The notes under the pieces: generated by a model | What the model saw: the letters and a program-made list of their open reading frames with translations, nothing else | Databases searched by the model: none | What the model was told of the DNA's origin: nothing | Part shown: in pieces, positions 34,601-42,177 of the stretch | Position numbering within the stretch: the stretch's first letter is position 1 | How the letters are laid out: every line of letters begins with the position of its first letter | Program-made: the position numbers and the translations under genes | Assembly (NCBI RefSeq): GCF_039542225.1 | Contig: NZ_BAABHS010000023.1 | Coordinates: forward strand, 83,448-147,447 | DNA length: 64,000 nt | Direction: 5' to 3' | From: Yinghuangia aomiensis | GTDB lineage: Bacteria; Actinomycetota; Actinomycetes; Streptomycetales; Streptomycetaceae

Positions 34601-36224
34601 CTTGTTCGACGCCGGTGCGGGCTTCCGCCCATGCCGCGGAGGCGGCTTTCTCTTCGGCTGCGGCGCGTTCGGCGGCTTCGGCCGGGTCGTCGTCCTCGGC
34701 GATCCAGCCGGCGTCGACGGCCTGGCCGAGTTCGCTGCCGACCTCGGCGAGGCGGGCGCGCAAGTGGACGGCTTCGCTGCGGGTGCGCTGCGATTCGGTG
34801 GCGGCGACGGTGGCGGCGCGCTGTGCGGCTTCGCCGCGTTCCTGGAGGTCGGCGGCGCGCTGTTCTTCCTCGTCGGCGCGTTCCTCGGCGACGCCGGCGG
34901 CGGCGTTGAGGGCGCGGACCAGTGCTCCGGCGGCGGCTTGGCGGGCGGCGAGGGCGGGGGCGGCATCGCGTTCGGCGGCCTGGATGGCGGTGGCGACGCG
35001 TTCGGCGCGGTCGGTCGCGGCGCGGTGCCGCAGGGCCGCTTCGGTGCCGAGCCAGGCGGCGTGCAGGCCGCGGGCGTCGGTGAGTTCGCGTTTGAGGGCG
35101 GCGGCGTCGCGTTCCGCGGCGGACAGGCGCATGCCCGCGTGCCGGTGGGTGATCTCGGCGGTGATGAGGGCGGTATGGGCGCGGGAGCGCTGTGCCGCGT
35201 CGACGGCTTCGGCGGCCGCGGCGACCTGGTCGGACAGGTCGGCGGCCCGGCCGCGTTCGCGTTCGGCGCGGTGGGCGAGGGCGCGGCCGAGGGTGCGGGC
35301 GTCCTGTTCGGCGGCGTGGTGGGCGGCGCGGTAGCGGCCGCGGCGGTCGGCGGCGTCGGCGAGCTGGTGGAGGAGGCCGGTGGCGCCTTCGACGAAGTCG
35401 CGTTCGGCCATGAGTTCGGCGCGCTGGGAGAGTTTGGCGGCGAAGCCGTCGACGAGGTCGGCGAGGCCGTCGGTGTCCGCGGTGTCGGTGACGGCGCGGA
35501 GCAGGAGGTCGACGAAGTCGGCGTCGTTCTTGACCGCGAACAGGCCCGCGGCCTCGCCTTCGTCGGCGTTCATTTCCCGCTGGTAGCGGAAGAGTTCGGG
35601 GTCGAGGCCGAGTTGGGTGAGGTGGTCGTTCCAGCGTTCGTGGATTTCCTCCCAGACGACGTCGACGTCCGGGTAGAGCTTGGCCGTTTCGGCGAGGGCG
35701 TCGCGGAAGCCGCGCATGGTGCGGCGGCGGCCGGACGACACGACCGGCAGGTCGTCGAGGGTGAGGCCGGGGCCGGGGCGGAACGAGTACCACGCCTCGG
35801 CGAACTTGCGCGGGTCCGAGGACACCTGGCGGCCGCGCCACTCGCTGACTTTGCCGACGACGACGAGTTCACCCGTGCGGGTGTGCTGCCATTCGAGAGC
35901 GACGTGCCCGCAGTCGTCCGCGAGGAGGAATTTGCGGAGCACGCCGGAGCTGGCGCCGCCGAGGGTGTTGCGGTGGCCGGGCAGCATGACGGAGAAGATC
36001 AGTTTGAGCAGCACGGATTTGCCGCCGCCGTTCTCCAGGAACAGCACGCCCGCGGGTGCCGGGCGGCGCGGCGGGCCGATCTGTTCGCCTTCGAACAGCT
36101 GGGCTTGGCGCGGTGCCGGTTCGGGCACCGGCTCGCCGACGCCGCGCAGGTCGAGCACGGTGTCGGCGTAGCGCGCACCCGCGGGCCCGATGGAGAACAG
36201 GCGGACGCGGGACAGCTCGTACAT
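31626..36224 (-). CDS. MukB/MksB-like SMC ATPase
   Basis: 1532 residues. The N-terminal head has Walker A at VLFLENGGGKSVLLKLIFSV (GGGKS 66-70). A very long Ala/Glu/Arg-rich coiled-coil region covers roughly 270-1290, broken near the middle (about 620-740) by a globular segment with FLGEHGIPALPGWRYLAQS and DAHPDLVDGVIVTAPTEMQ, probably a hinge or insertion. The C-terminal head has the ABC signature VFSGGQLLTAAIALYCTMAALR (about 1373) and Walker B TLFLDNPIGRANASYLLELQ (about 1406). The Walker B aspartate is followed by Asn, not the usual catalytic Glu. ATP-driven DNA handling with the kleisin-like and MksE-like partners encoded upstream is expected. It starts 106 nt after the MksE-like stop. 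Confidence 0.85.
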   Translation of the reverse strand: MYELSRVRLFSIGPAGARYADTVLDLRGVGEPVPEPAPRQAQLFEGEQIGPPRRPAPAGVLFLENGGGKSVLLKLIFSVMLPGHRNTLGGASSGVLRKFLLADDCGHVALEWQHTRTGELVVVGKVSEWRGRQVSSDPRKFAEAWYSFRPGPGLTLDDLPVVSSGRRRTMRGFRDALAETAKLYPDVDVVWEEIHERWNDHLTQLGLDPELFRYQREMNADEGEAAGLFAVKNDADFVDLLLRAVTDTADTDGLADLVDGFAAKLSQRAELMAERDFVEGATGLLHQLADAADRRGRYRAAHHAAEQDARTLGRALAHRAERERGRAADLSDQVAAAAEAVDAAQRSRAHTALITAEITHRHAGMRLSAAERDAAALKRELTDARGLHAAWLGTEAALRHRAATDRAERVATAIQAAERDAAPALAARQAAAGALVRALNAAAGVAEERADEEEQRAADLQERGEAAQRAATVAATESQRTRSEAVHLRARLAEVGSELGQAVDAGWIAEDDDPAEAAERAAAEEKAASAAWAEARTGVEQAANAVRDAEAESGRAQLAAARAADRLAAAEHDLSGVRATARELLDEPRVGELLGLEGQAAADADPAGPAAVLDRAAEILAGLLGDAVADGERALFQLRTDAAEDTRILAALGDGGLLPPSPDVLATVEFLGEHGIPALPGWRYLAQSVPAERHAAVLDAHPDLVDGVIVTAPTEMQRAREALAEAALLPRSAVAVGTPDALLTARNETGGGDAVFLVPPNPAMHDERAADTERQALRRRATDRDDAIRARAARLDGDRTLAGRLAAWRTACPEGRVAELVAAVRAATEALVDARAAGTAAQAAADTAETARARATEQRDRRMDAAQLARRRADTLAGLAFRLRERAGWTRRIRELDQETGEHERAAEASLTLARAADQDRRHAQRAADDARRTARALLEERADISGAPDEAETADGTPPAALPALREAYRTASVLYDKVGVGADLRAEQARAESEQAAAQAALDRLSARVRRHAAELLEGPDGADGPSRLAAAGRAEEHVRTLEGRADAANELLGRLRGEVERHAPGDGRDAHVELPEDRIPRDPAHARELLREAAAEHAACTDQVETARDAHTRLVRALTDAETSASSFAEVSVSLTDTLPAEAHTSDEDETPAFEGTTAEARDAATSCRRALRTAAGELSAAEGQVRERAEAVVRHAGAAKFEQVRMPARQQIRELPLSALPEHALAWAAAFEPRLRVLTDELAQIERNRDSIVDRLRGMVEASLTTLRAAQRLSRLPEELGEWSGQEFLRIRFDDPDAAHLSERLGEVVDEATRAARKAGPAVRRDGMTLLLRSVHAGLEPRGVQVEILKPDSVLRAERVPVGQMGDVFSGGQLLTAAIALYCTMAALRSNDRGRARHRHAGTLFLDNPIGRANASYLLELQRAVADALGVQLIYTTGLFDTTALAEFPLVVRLRNDADLRAGLKYISVEEHLRPGLPQPDPEIPEGLGQIHATRVFRQPAAAVVAVGEAETETDAPMLRDAPGVSVP

Positions 36225-36330
36225 CGGTCTTCTCTCGGCTGGTTGGCGGGTCGTCGTCGGGGAGTGCGGCGGGGCTCGGCGGTGGGGCTGGGTGGTGGGG
36301 CGGGGTGGTGGGGCCCGTTGCCGGTGCGGG

Positions 36331-37236
36331 TCAGACGCCGTGGAACGGGAGTCCGGCGCCGGGGGCGAGTTCGGGTTCGCCGTCGGTGGGCGGTACCAGT
36401 GTCGGGGAGCCGTCCGACACGGGGACGATGCCGAGTTCGAGGAGTTCGCTCATGGCGGCGCTGCCCGCCATGTCGCGGACTTGGAGCTGGTAGCGGGCGG
36501 TGGTGCGGTAGGTGCCGCCGGATTCGTCGGAGACGCGCTGCAGGAATCCGGAGTCCACGAGGAAGGCGACGGCTTTGCCGACGATGCCGATCGTGGATGC
36601 GGAGAGGCGGCGGGCGTCTTTGGTGGCGCCGGTCGCGCTGCGGCGTGCGTACACGCGCCAGGCGGCTTCGAGGCCGGGCTGGTCGACGGCCGGGTCCGCG
36701 TTCGAACCGGCTTCTTCGGCGCGTTGTTCGAGGCGGCGGCAGGCTTGGCGGACGAACGCGTCGACGCCGTGCACGCTGAGCCGGCCGACGTAGGTGTCCT
36801 CGGCGAGGTCTTCGGGGCGCGGGAACGCCAGGGCCGCTATGGCGAGGTGGGCGAGACCGTGCAGGAACCGGTCGGCGGACTCGGTCGACGCGCGGCGTGC
36901 GTAGTCGCTCATCCGGACCGCGAACACCGAGTCCTCGGCGGCGGTCACCGCCATGCCGGCCCGCGGCGACACTTCGAGCACGACGAGGCCGAGACCGGCG
37001 GCGACGGCGTCGCACAGGGCCGCGAAGCGCGGGTCTTCGCGGTGCCGGCGGACGAGTTCGGCGTACTCCTGGTCGCGGGCCGGGAGCAGCTTGGGCTGCA
37101 GGCCGAAGGCGACGAGCCGGGCGGCGTCGCTCACGTCCGCGGGCGTCATCGGCGCCGCCGTGCCGGGGCGGCCGGCCTGGTCGGCGTCGGCGGGGCCGGG
37201 GATCGGACGGTCCGTCGTGGAGTGCAGGTCGGTCAT
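36331..37236 (-). CDS. MksE-like partner protein of the SMC complex
   Basis: 301 residues, assigned mainly by context and by winged-helix-like character. DAARLVAFGLQPKLLPARDQEYAELVRRHREDPRFAAL and VVLEVSPRAGMAVTAAEDSVFAVRMSDY resemble the MksE/JetB wHTH module, followed by FLHGLAHLAIAALAFPRPEDL and STIGIVGKAVAFLVDSGFLQRVSDESGGTYRTTARYQLQVRDMAG, a second winged helix. MukE-type proteins bridge kleisin and SMC heads. ATG overlaps the kleisin-like stop (ATGA), so the two are translationally coupled. Confidence 0.7.
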   Translation of the reverse strand: MTDLHSTTDRPIPGPADADQAGRPGTAAPMTPADVSDAARLVAFGLQPKLLPARDQEYAELVRRHREDPRFAALCDAVAAGLGLVVLEVSPRAGMAVTAAEDSVFAVRMSDYARRASTESADRFLHGLAHLAIAALAFPRPEDLAEDTYVGRLSVHGVDAFVRQACRRLEQRAEEAGSNADPAVDQPGLEAAWRVYARRSATGATKDARRLSASTIGIVGKAVAFLVDSGFLQRVSDESGGTYRTTARYQLQVRDMAGSAAMSELLELGIVPVSDGSPTLVPPTDGEPELAPGAGLPFHGV

Positions 37237-38855
37237 GCGTTCGGTTGCCCGTCGGTCAGGTCGAAGGAAGCGTCGTGGAGGGGGGTGTCGAGCACGGTGT
37301 CGAGCGGGGCCGGCGCCGGGTCGTCCGCCATGTCGCCGGGGTCGGCGGCCGGTTCGGCGGCGAGCAGGGCCGTTCCGACGATCAGGTCGGCGCCGCCGAC
37401 CTCGGGGTCGTCGAGGACCGCGCCGTCGTCGACGGCGACGAGGAGCGACCGGTCGCCCTGCCGCAGCGCGGTCCCGACCGGCGGCGACGCGGCGTGGAAG
37501 GCGAGCAGCGCGACCAGGTACGGCAGATCGGGGTCGCTCGCGCGTGCTTCCGCGAGCAGCCCGGACAGCCGCCGCGGCGCGTCGGGCGGAAGGTCGAGCA
37601 GCGCGGCGGCGGCATCGTGCTGGGCTTCGCTGTAGCGGCTGTCGTCCGGGGTGGCGACGAGGTCGGGTTCGGGTACTTCGGCGCCGAGGTGTTCGCGCTC
37701 GGCGGGCGGGGTCAGCAGCAGCTCGGCGAGGTCGTGCAGGCGCACGGACACGGGGGTGCGCAGGCCGGTGCCGGTCGCGAAGAACCGGTCGGTGACCGTG
37801 CGGGCGTCGCCGACCGGGAGTTCCAGGACCGGGCGCAGCAGTTGCCCGTACAGGTCGAGCCCGGGGCGCTGCGGCCGGGCCGCGAACGCCTGCCGGTCCT
37901 GTTCGGCGCGGAACAGCGGCCCGGCTTCCATGAGCCGGGTCTGGAGCTGGGTGTGGCGCCGGATGCAGTCCTGGACGATGTCGACGAGTTCGGCCGCGCC
38001 GCGCTTGTGCTCGGGTTCTTCGGCTTCGTCGCGGGCGCGGCGGATGTTGGTGAGGATCGCGTTCTCGTGCCGGTAGCGCTCGGCGACGTGGTCGAGGGCT
38101 TCGTCTATGAGGTCGGGGACGGCGTGCAGCCAGTCGACGGCGCGGACGTTGCGGCGGGTGGCCTCCAGCGCGCGGCGCAGCGTCTCGGCGTACTGGACGG
38201 TGCGGTAGCGGGCTTGTTCGGCGGCGAAGCGGGCTTCGGCGAGGCGGCCGCGGCGGATCAGGTGTTCGAGTTTGACCTCGGCGGCGATCTGCGCGCTGGT
38301 CACGTCGGTGTCGAGGGCGCCGACGAGGACGTTGACCGCTTCGTCGGTGGCGCGCAGGAAGATGTCGCCGTCCGGGCCGGGGACTTCTTCGAGGAGCTTG
38401 AAGTCGTAGTCGCGGCGGACATAGCCGTCGGCGGGCGTGTAGGTGCCGTAGACGGCGCGGAAGCCGCGGTCGACGCTGCCGACGTTGATGAGGTTCTCGA
38501 GCACCCAGCGGGCGACCCGTTCGTGTTCGGCGGGGCTGCGTTCGGGGGCTTGGGCGGCGACCCGGGGCCGGAGCCGGGCGACGACTTCCTCGTGGTCGGC
38601 ACCCGTGTCGAAGTCCATCGTCACGGTGACCAGGTCGATCGCGGTGAGGCCCAGCTCGGCCATCGCATAGACGGTGTACTCGCCTGCGAGGTTGACCTTG
38701 CGCGCTTCGAGGTCGTGCAGTGGCGCGGTACAGGCCAGGGCCTTGAGCCGCCGTGCCAGGCCGTCTTCGGTCACGCCGGACCGGTACGGCATCGCCCCGG
38801 GAAGATGCGGGGTGCCAACAGGTGCAGCCTGGGCGGAAACGGTCACGGTCGACAA
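37233..38855 (-). CDS. MukF/MksF-like kleisin protein
   Basis: 540 residues. The central block RRDYDFKLLEEVPGPDGDIFLRATDEAVNVLVGALDTDVTSAQ followed by IAAEVKLEHLIRRGRLAEARFAAEQARYRTVQYAETLRRALEATRRNVRAVDWLHAVPDLIDEALDHV has the wing and helical-neck pattern of MukF/MksF/JetA kleisins. N- and C-terminal winged-helix regions are plausible but not certain. The encoded start is TTG 38855 or the GTG three codons on; ATG 38792 (MPYRSGVTEDG) is also possible. First gene of the three-gene kleisin - MksE - SMC operon. Such complexes include MukBEF (chromosome segregation) and MksBEFG/Wadjet (plasmid removal). Confidence 0.75.
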   Translation of the reverse strand: MSTVTVSAQAAPVGTPHLPGAMPYRSGVTEDGLARRLKALACTAPLHDLEARKVNLAGEYTVYAMAELGLTAIDLVTVTMDFDTGADHEEVVARLRPRVAAQAPERSPAEHERVARWVLENLINVGSVDRGFRAVYGTYTPADGYVRRDYDFKLLEEVPGPDGDIFLRATDEAVNVLVGALDTDVTSAQIAAEVKLEHLIRRGRLAEARFAAEQARYRTVQYAETLRRALEATRRNVRAVDWLHAVPDLIDEALDHVAERYRHENAILTNIRRARDEAEEPEHKRGAAELVDIVQDCIRRHTQLQTRLMEAGPLFRAEQDRQAFAARPQRPGLDLYGQLLRPVLELPVGDARTVTDRFFATGTGLRTPVSVRLHDLAELLLTPPAEREHLGAEVPEPDLVATPDDSRYSEAQHDAAAALLDLPPDAPRRLSGLLAEARASDPDLPYLVALLAFHAASPPVGTALRQGDRSLLVAVDDGAVLDDPEVGGADLIVGTALLAAEPAADPGDMADDPAPAPLDTVLDTPLHDASFDLTDGQPNA

Positions 38856-39264
38856 GACTAGAGCGTCCGGGCGACAGTCCTTGCCACCTCGAGGCGCCGT
38901 GCCCCGACGGGGATTCTAGCGGGGCGGCGGGGGCCTCGACGCATGTGCGCGGGTGGGTCCGGGGCCCTTGCCGGGAGCACCGCGGTCCGACCACGCAACC
39001 GCGGCACGTCCGTCGCTGCCTTCGGCCCGCGCGGGGTTCCCGCCGCCTCCCCCGCCCGGGCGTGCCGGAAAACGCGCGAGCGGCCCGTGGGGGTCTGCCC
39101 TGGGCCGCTCGTCGCGTCGTCGTGGTCGGTTGGGGGTGGTGGCCGCCGGGTGGGTTCGGGGGTGTCGGGGGCTCCCGAAGCCGCGGCGGCCGGTGGTGGG
39201 GTCGTTCAGCGGTTCCGGTGCGGCCGGTGCCGTGGTGGGACGGCCGGTCCGAAGTCCGGGTGCT
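38856..39264. other. Intergenic region between the HEAT-repeat gene and the SMC operon
   Basis: No credible gene. It carries the promoter of the kleisin-like gene (on the minus strand TAGAAT near 38917 and TAGTCT near 38862 are -10-like) and, further right, a hairpin that probably ends the HEAT-repeat transcript. Confidence 0.5.
39078..39110 (-). terminator. Hairpin downstream of the HEAT-repeat gene
   Basis: Arms GAGCGGCCC and GGGCCGCTC (9 bp, perfect) with a 15-nt loop, about 155 nt beyond the HEAT-repeat stop on the minus strand. Confidence 0.45.
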
Positions 39265-40755
39265 TCACAGGGCCGCCAATCGTCGCCGCGCGGCGCTGCG
39301 GACGCCCTCGTCTTCCGAGGGGTCGCGGGCGAGTTCGCGGAAACGTTCCAGGACGCCGTCGACGGCAAGGTCCGCCCGGTCGACGGCGATGCGGCGGGTG
39401 CCCGCTTCGCAGTCCCACAGGCATTCCACCGCCGTGGTGCCGCCGAACGCGGGTTCTATCCGCGCCAGCGTGTCCACCGCGCGGCTGCGCAAGCCCGCGC
39501 ACGGGCTGCCGAGGTAGACGTCCCGTACCGGTTCGACCGCGTCGACGAGGCCGAGTCGGCCGACGCCGTCCACGAGGTCGCCGAGGGCGAACCGGCGGTC
39601 GCCGCGGTGGTCGTGCCGACATCGCTGCAAGGCGGCGATCAGCACCGGGCCGTCGGCGGGTCCGCCCGCGCCGGCCAGTATCCGTACGGCGACGTCGCCG
39701 AGGGCGCCGTCCTTGCCCGCGCCGAGCCAGTCGCGGGCCCGGCCCACCGCCTCGCGGGTGCGCAGGCCGCCGACGGCTTGGACCGCGGCTTGGCGGACCA
39801 CCGCGGGCGATTCGTCGCCGAGGGCGTTCTCGGCGAGGTCGAGGAGTGCGGGGTCGCCGAGGTCGCCGAGGTAGCGCAGTGCCGCGACGCGGGCGCCGGC
39901 GGCGCCGGACCAGGCCGCGGCCAGGATCAGCGCGCGGTGTTCGGCGGTGGCGACGGATGCGAGTCTTCTGCCGCAGACGAAGCTGCGTCTCGGGCTCGCG
40001 GCCGCCTCGGACAGCACCTGGTCGACCGTCGGCTGCATGCGCGGCGGCACCTGCGGTCCGTCGGCCGGTGCCGTGTCCTGTCCGGCCGCGGACTTGCCGC
40101 GGGCCAGTTCCCAGCGCCACCAGTCGAGGTCGACCTGTTCGACGATGGCCCGCATGCGGGCGTCCTGGAAGCCCCACACGCGCCAGGGGCGCATGCCGGT
40201 GCCCTGGCGGACGCAGTCGTACAGTTCGTCGTCCTCGCCGCGTTCCAGCGCGAGGGCGAGCATGCCGGACAGCGCGGCCGGGTCGGCCGCGCGGGCGAGG
40301 TGCTCGACGGCGAGCGTCCAGTCGCGGCCTTCCGCGGCGTAGCGGCGCAGCAGGGCGACGGCATCGGAGCGGCCCGCACGGGCGAGGGTGCCGAGGACGG
40401 CGAGCGGGAGCGCGGTGCGGTCCGCGTCCTCGTCGGTCCAGTCCTCGTCGCAGATCAGGTGTGCGGCGAGCGCGTCGAGGCCGGCGCCGAGCCGGTCGTA
40501 CAAGCGCGCGTAGTACAAGGAGCGGGATTCGGTCGCCGGGACCGCGCGTGGATCTCGCAGGACGCAGGAGTCCAGCGCGGCGATCACTTCGGCGCGCGCG
40601 GCGGGGTCGGCGGTCGCGAGAGCGCGGCGCGCCCCGTCGCCGTGGCCGCTGCGCAGGCGCGCGAGCAGATCGCTGGGCGAGGGGCGGCCTGCCGGGGCCG
40701 CGGCGCCGGCGGCCGTGGCGGCCGTCTCGCGTGCGGCGTGTGCCCGACTGGTCAT
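39265..40755 (-). CDS. HEAT-repeat protein
   Basis: 496 residues made of helical repeats. Clear HEAT units include GARVAALRYLGDLGDPALLDLAENALGDESPAVVRQAAVQAVGGL, ALGDVAVRILAGAGGPADGPVLIAAL and GLRSRAVDTLARIEP. The N-terminal half (SLYYARLYDRLGAGLDALAAHLICDEDWTDEDADR, GRSDAVALLRRYAAEGRDW) is also helical. A scaffolding role is the only reasonable inference. It is on the same strand directly upstream of the SMC/kleisin operon, separated by about 410 nt with a hairpin, so cotranscription is doubtful. ATG 40755 is behind AGGA. Confidence 0.75.
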   Translation of the reverse strand: MTSRAHAARETAATAAGAAAPAGRPSPSDLLARLRSGHGDGARRALATADPAARAEVIAALDSCVLRDPRAVPATESRSLYYARLYDRLGAGLDALAAHLICDEDWTDEDADRTALPLAVLGTLARAGRSDAVALLRRYAAEGRDWTLAVEHLARAADPAALSGMLALALERGEDDELYDCVRQGTGMRPWRVWGFQDARMRAIVEQVDLDWWRWELARGKSAAGQDTAPADGPQVPPRMQPTVDQVLSEAAASPRRSFVCGRRLASVATAEHRALILAAAWSGAAGARVAALRYLGDLGDPALLDLAENALGDESPAVVRQAAVQAVGGLRTREAVGRARDWLGAGKDGALGDVAVRILAGAGGPADGPVLIAALQRCRHDHRGDRRFALGDLVDGVGRLGLVDAVEPVRDVYLGSPCAGLRSRAVDTLARIEPAFGGTTAVECLWDCEAGTRRIAVDRADLAVDGVLERFRELARDPSEDEGVRSAARRRLAAL

Positions 40756-40945
40756 GACTTGTTCCTGGCTGGATCGAACATGTCGCCAGCATCCGACGCC
40801 CCGGATCAGGGGGCAACAGGATTTCACCGACATGAACCCCAGATGGCGATTTTGCCTCGCCTTTGCGTCGTGGTCACGGTGTGCTGGTCCCGTGGTCACA
40901 CGGCGGCTATACGCGCGGTGCGGCGTGCCTGGTGTCCGGTGCCGG

Positions 40946-41431
40946 TCAACCCTGCCGCGGGAGGGTGATCCGGGGCCGGCGCCTGCGTACCGCCCGGTAG
41001 TCCTCACCCGGCAGCGGGGTGAGCATACGGGCCGGCACGAACGCCTGCTGCGCGCAGGTCCGGGTCTGGACCTCGCCGGCGTGCAGGACGGCACCCCAGA
41101 CGGGCCAGGTGACCCGGGCCCGCCACGTCCCGTCGGCGTACTGGTGCCAGCTGACGAGGGTCACCTCGATGTGCTGGCCGTCCGGCAGCCGGAGCCGTAC
41201 GCGCGGGGCCCGCGAGCGGCGGTGCCGCCGCCCGAACCCGGGCAGGGTGCGCAGGTCGGCGGGGGTGCCGGGGCCGAGCGTCTCGTCGGCGGGCTCCGGC
41301 GCCGGGCCGGGGACCCGCACCTCGTCGGTCGGCGGCGCGGTCGTGGTCGACGCGGCTTTGGTCGGGGTACGTCCCGGTCGACGCGCCGCACCGACGCCGG
41401 CCCCGGTCTTGCTGTGAGTCACGGCAGGCAT
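40946..41431 (-). CDS. Basic hypothetical protein
   Basis: 161 residues. Residues 1-75 are Pro/Ala/Thr-rich and look disordered. The C-terminal half is folded and rich in beta strands: RAPRVRLRLPDGQHIEVTLVSWHQYADGTWRARVTWPVWGAVLHAGEVQTRTCAQQAFVPARMLTPLPGEDY. Coding bias begins at ATG 41431, which fixes the start. No family recognised. Its upstream region is copy B of the dispersed non-coding repeat. Confidence 0.65.
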   Translation of the reverse strand: MPAVTHSKTGAGVGAARRPGRTPTKAASTTTAPPTDEVRVPGPAPEPADETLGPGTPADLRTLPGFGRRHRRSRAPRVRLRLPDGQHIEVTLVSWHQYADGTWRARVTWPVWGAVLHAGEVQTRTCAQQAFVPARMLTPLPGEDYRAVRRRRPRITLPRQG

Positions 41432-41510
41432 TGTGGGGTGGGGGCGCCGGGTGGGTGGGGGAAGCGGTCGGCGGGTCGGTGATCCAACCACCCGTGTGGA
41501 CCAGAGAACC

Positions 41511-41626
41511 CGACTTGCTTTGCCATCGGGCCCTCCCTCCTCCCACCGCTGTGTGGTCGGTCTCGCAGTGAAAGCCCCTCCCCCGCCTCCTCCGCCATCG
41601 GACGCATCCGACGCGCGCAGTCTCGC
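41511..41626 (-). repeat. Dispersed non-coding repeat, copy B
   Basis: Intact counterpart of the element split by IS30 at 26846-28470, with shared blocks CCCTCCCTC, GCTGT, GCCCCTCCCCCGCCTCC and CGCAGTCTCG. The small hairpin TCGGA-CGCA-TCCGA (about 41599-41612) keeps its arms but not its loop relative to copy A. Similarity may extend to CACCCTGTGGA at 41660. Confidence 0.55.
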
Positions 41627-41662
41627 CTTGCCTCTCCCGCTCACGCACCCCGCTTCACTTCA

Positions 41663-41692
41663 CCCTGTGGACAACCGAGGTTGTCCACAGGG
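41663..41692. terminator. Perfect 14-bp palindrome containing two inverted DnaA-box-like 9-mers
   Basis: Arms CCCTGTGGACAACC and GGTTGTCCACAGGG separated by GA. It lies 34 nt past the stop of the 76-residue gene on the minus strand, so termination is the simple reading. Each arm contains TTGTCCACA, the preferred DnaA box of high-GC actinomycetes. Confidence 0.6.
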
Positions 41693-41725
41693 CTCGCACT
41701 TGCGGCGTTCAGCCCCTCGACTCGG

Positions 41726-41956
41726 TCACGACACCACGCGCAGGTCCGGCGCCGCCGCCAGGTTCAGCCCCAGCATCGCCGCCAAGTCCTCGACCAGATT
41801 GGTCGCCTGAGCGGTCGTCAGGCGTTCGATCGTCCACTCCTCGGTCGGGCGGCCCTCGGCGTCGGTGTGCGGGCCGAACCGGAGTTCGACGGGACGCTCG
41901 GCGTCGGTCGAGCGCAGGACGGGGACGCGGGCGACCAGGGTGACGTTGTTCGACAT
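41726..41956 (-). CDS. Small conserved-looking hypothetical protein
   Basis: 76 residues: MSNNVTLVARVPVLRSTDAE, then VELRFGPHTDAEGRPTEEWTIERLTTAQATNLVEDLAAMLGLNL. Two beta strands followed by a helix; no family recognised. ATG 41956 has GGAG at 7 nt, and high third-position G/C supports coding. Divergent from the HEAT-like gene at 42178. Confidence 0.65.
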   Translation of the reverse strand: MSNNVTLVARVPVLRSTDAERPVELRFGPHTDAEGRPTEEWTIERLTTAQATNLVEDLAAMLGLNLAAAPDLRVVS

Positions 41957-42177
41957 GCGGTACTCCGTTCGGACGAAGGGCACAGCGCCCTCCGCGCAAA
42001 TATCGACAATTCGCCCCACGTGCTTGAGTGGCCGTCGGAGTGACACGCTCCGCACGGGATGCGGAGGGCGGCGTGCCGGGTATGGCCCCGGAGGGGTCCT
42101 CCGTACCACCATGGAGGGCGACGAACCGGCTGCACCCGCTCCCCGGCCCGACGCCGGGGCTTCTCTCGGAGGATCAG

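Noticed and set aside
31737..36779. 1680-codon plus-strand ORF antisense to the SMC-like gene
   Set aside because: The minus-strand frame has Walker A, signature and Walker B motifs. The plus-strand translation is Gly/Ala-rich without domains, a typical shadow.
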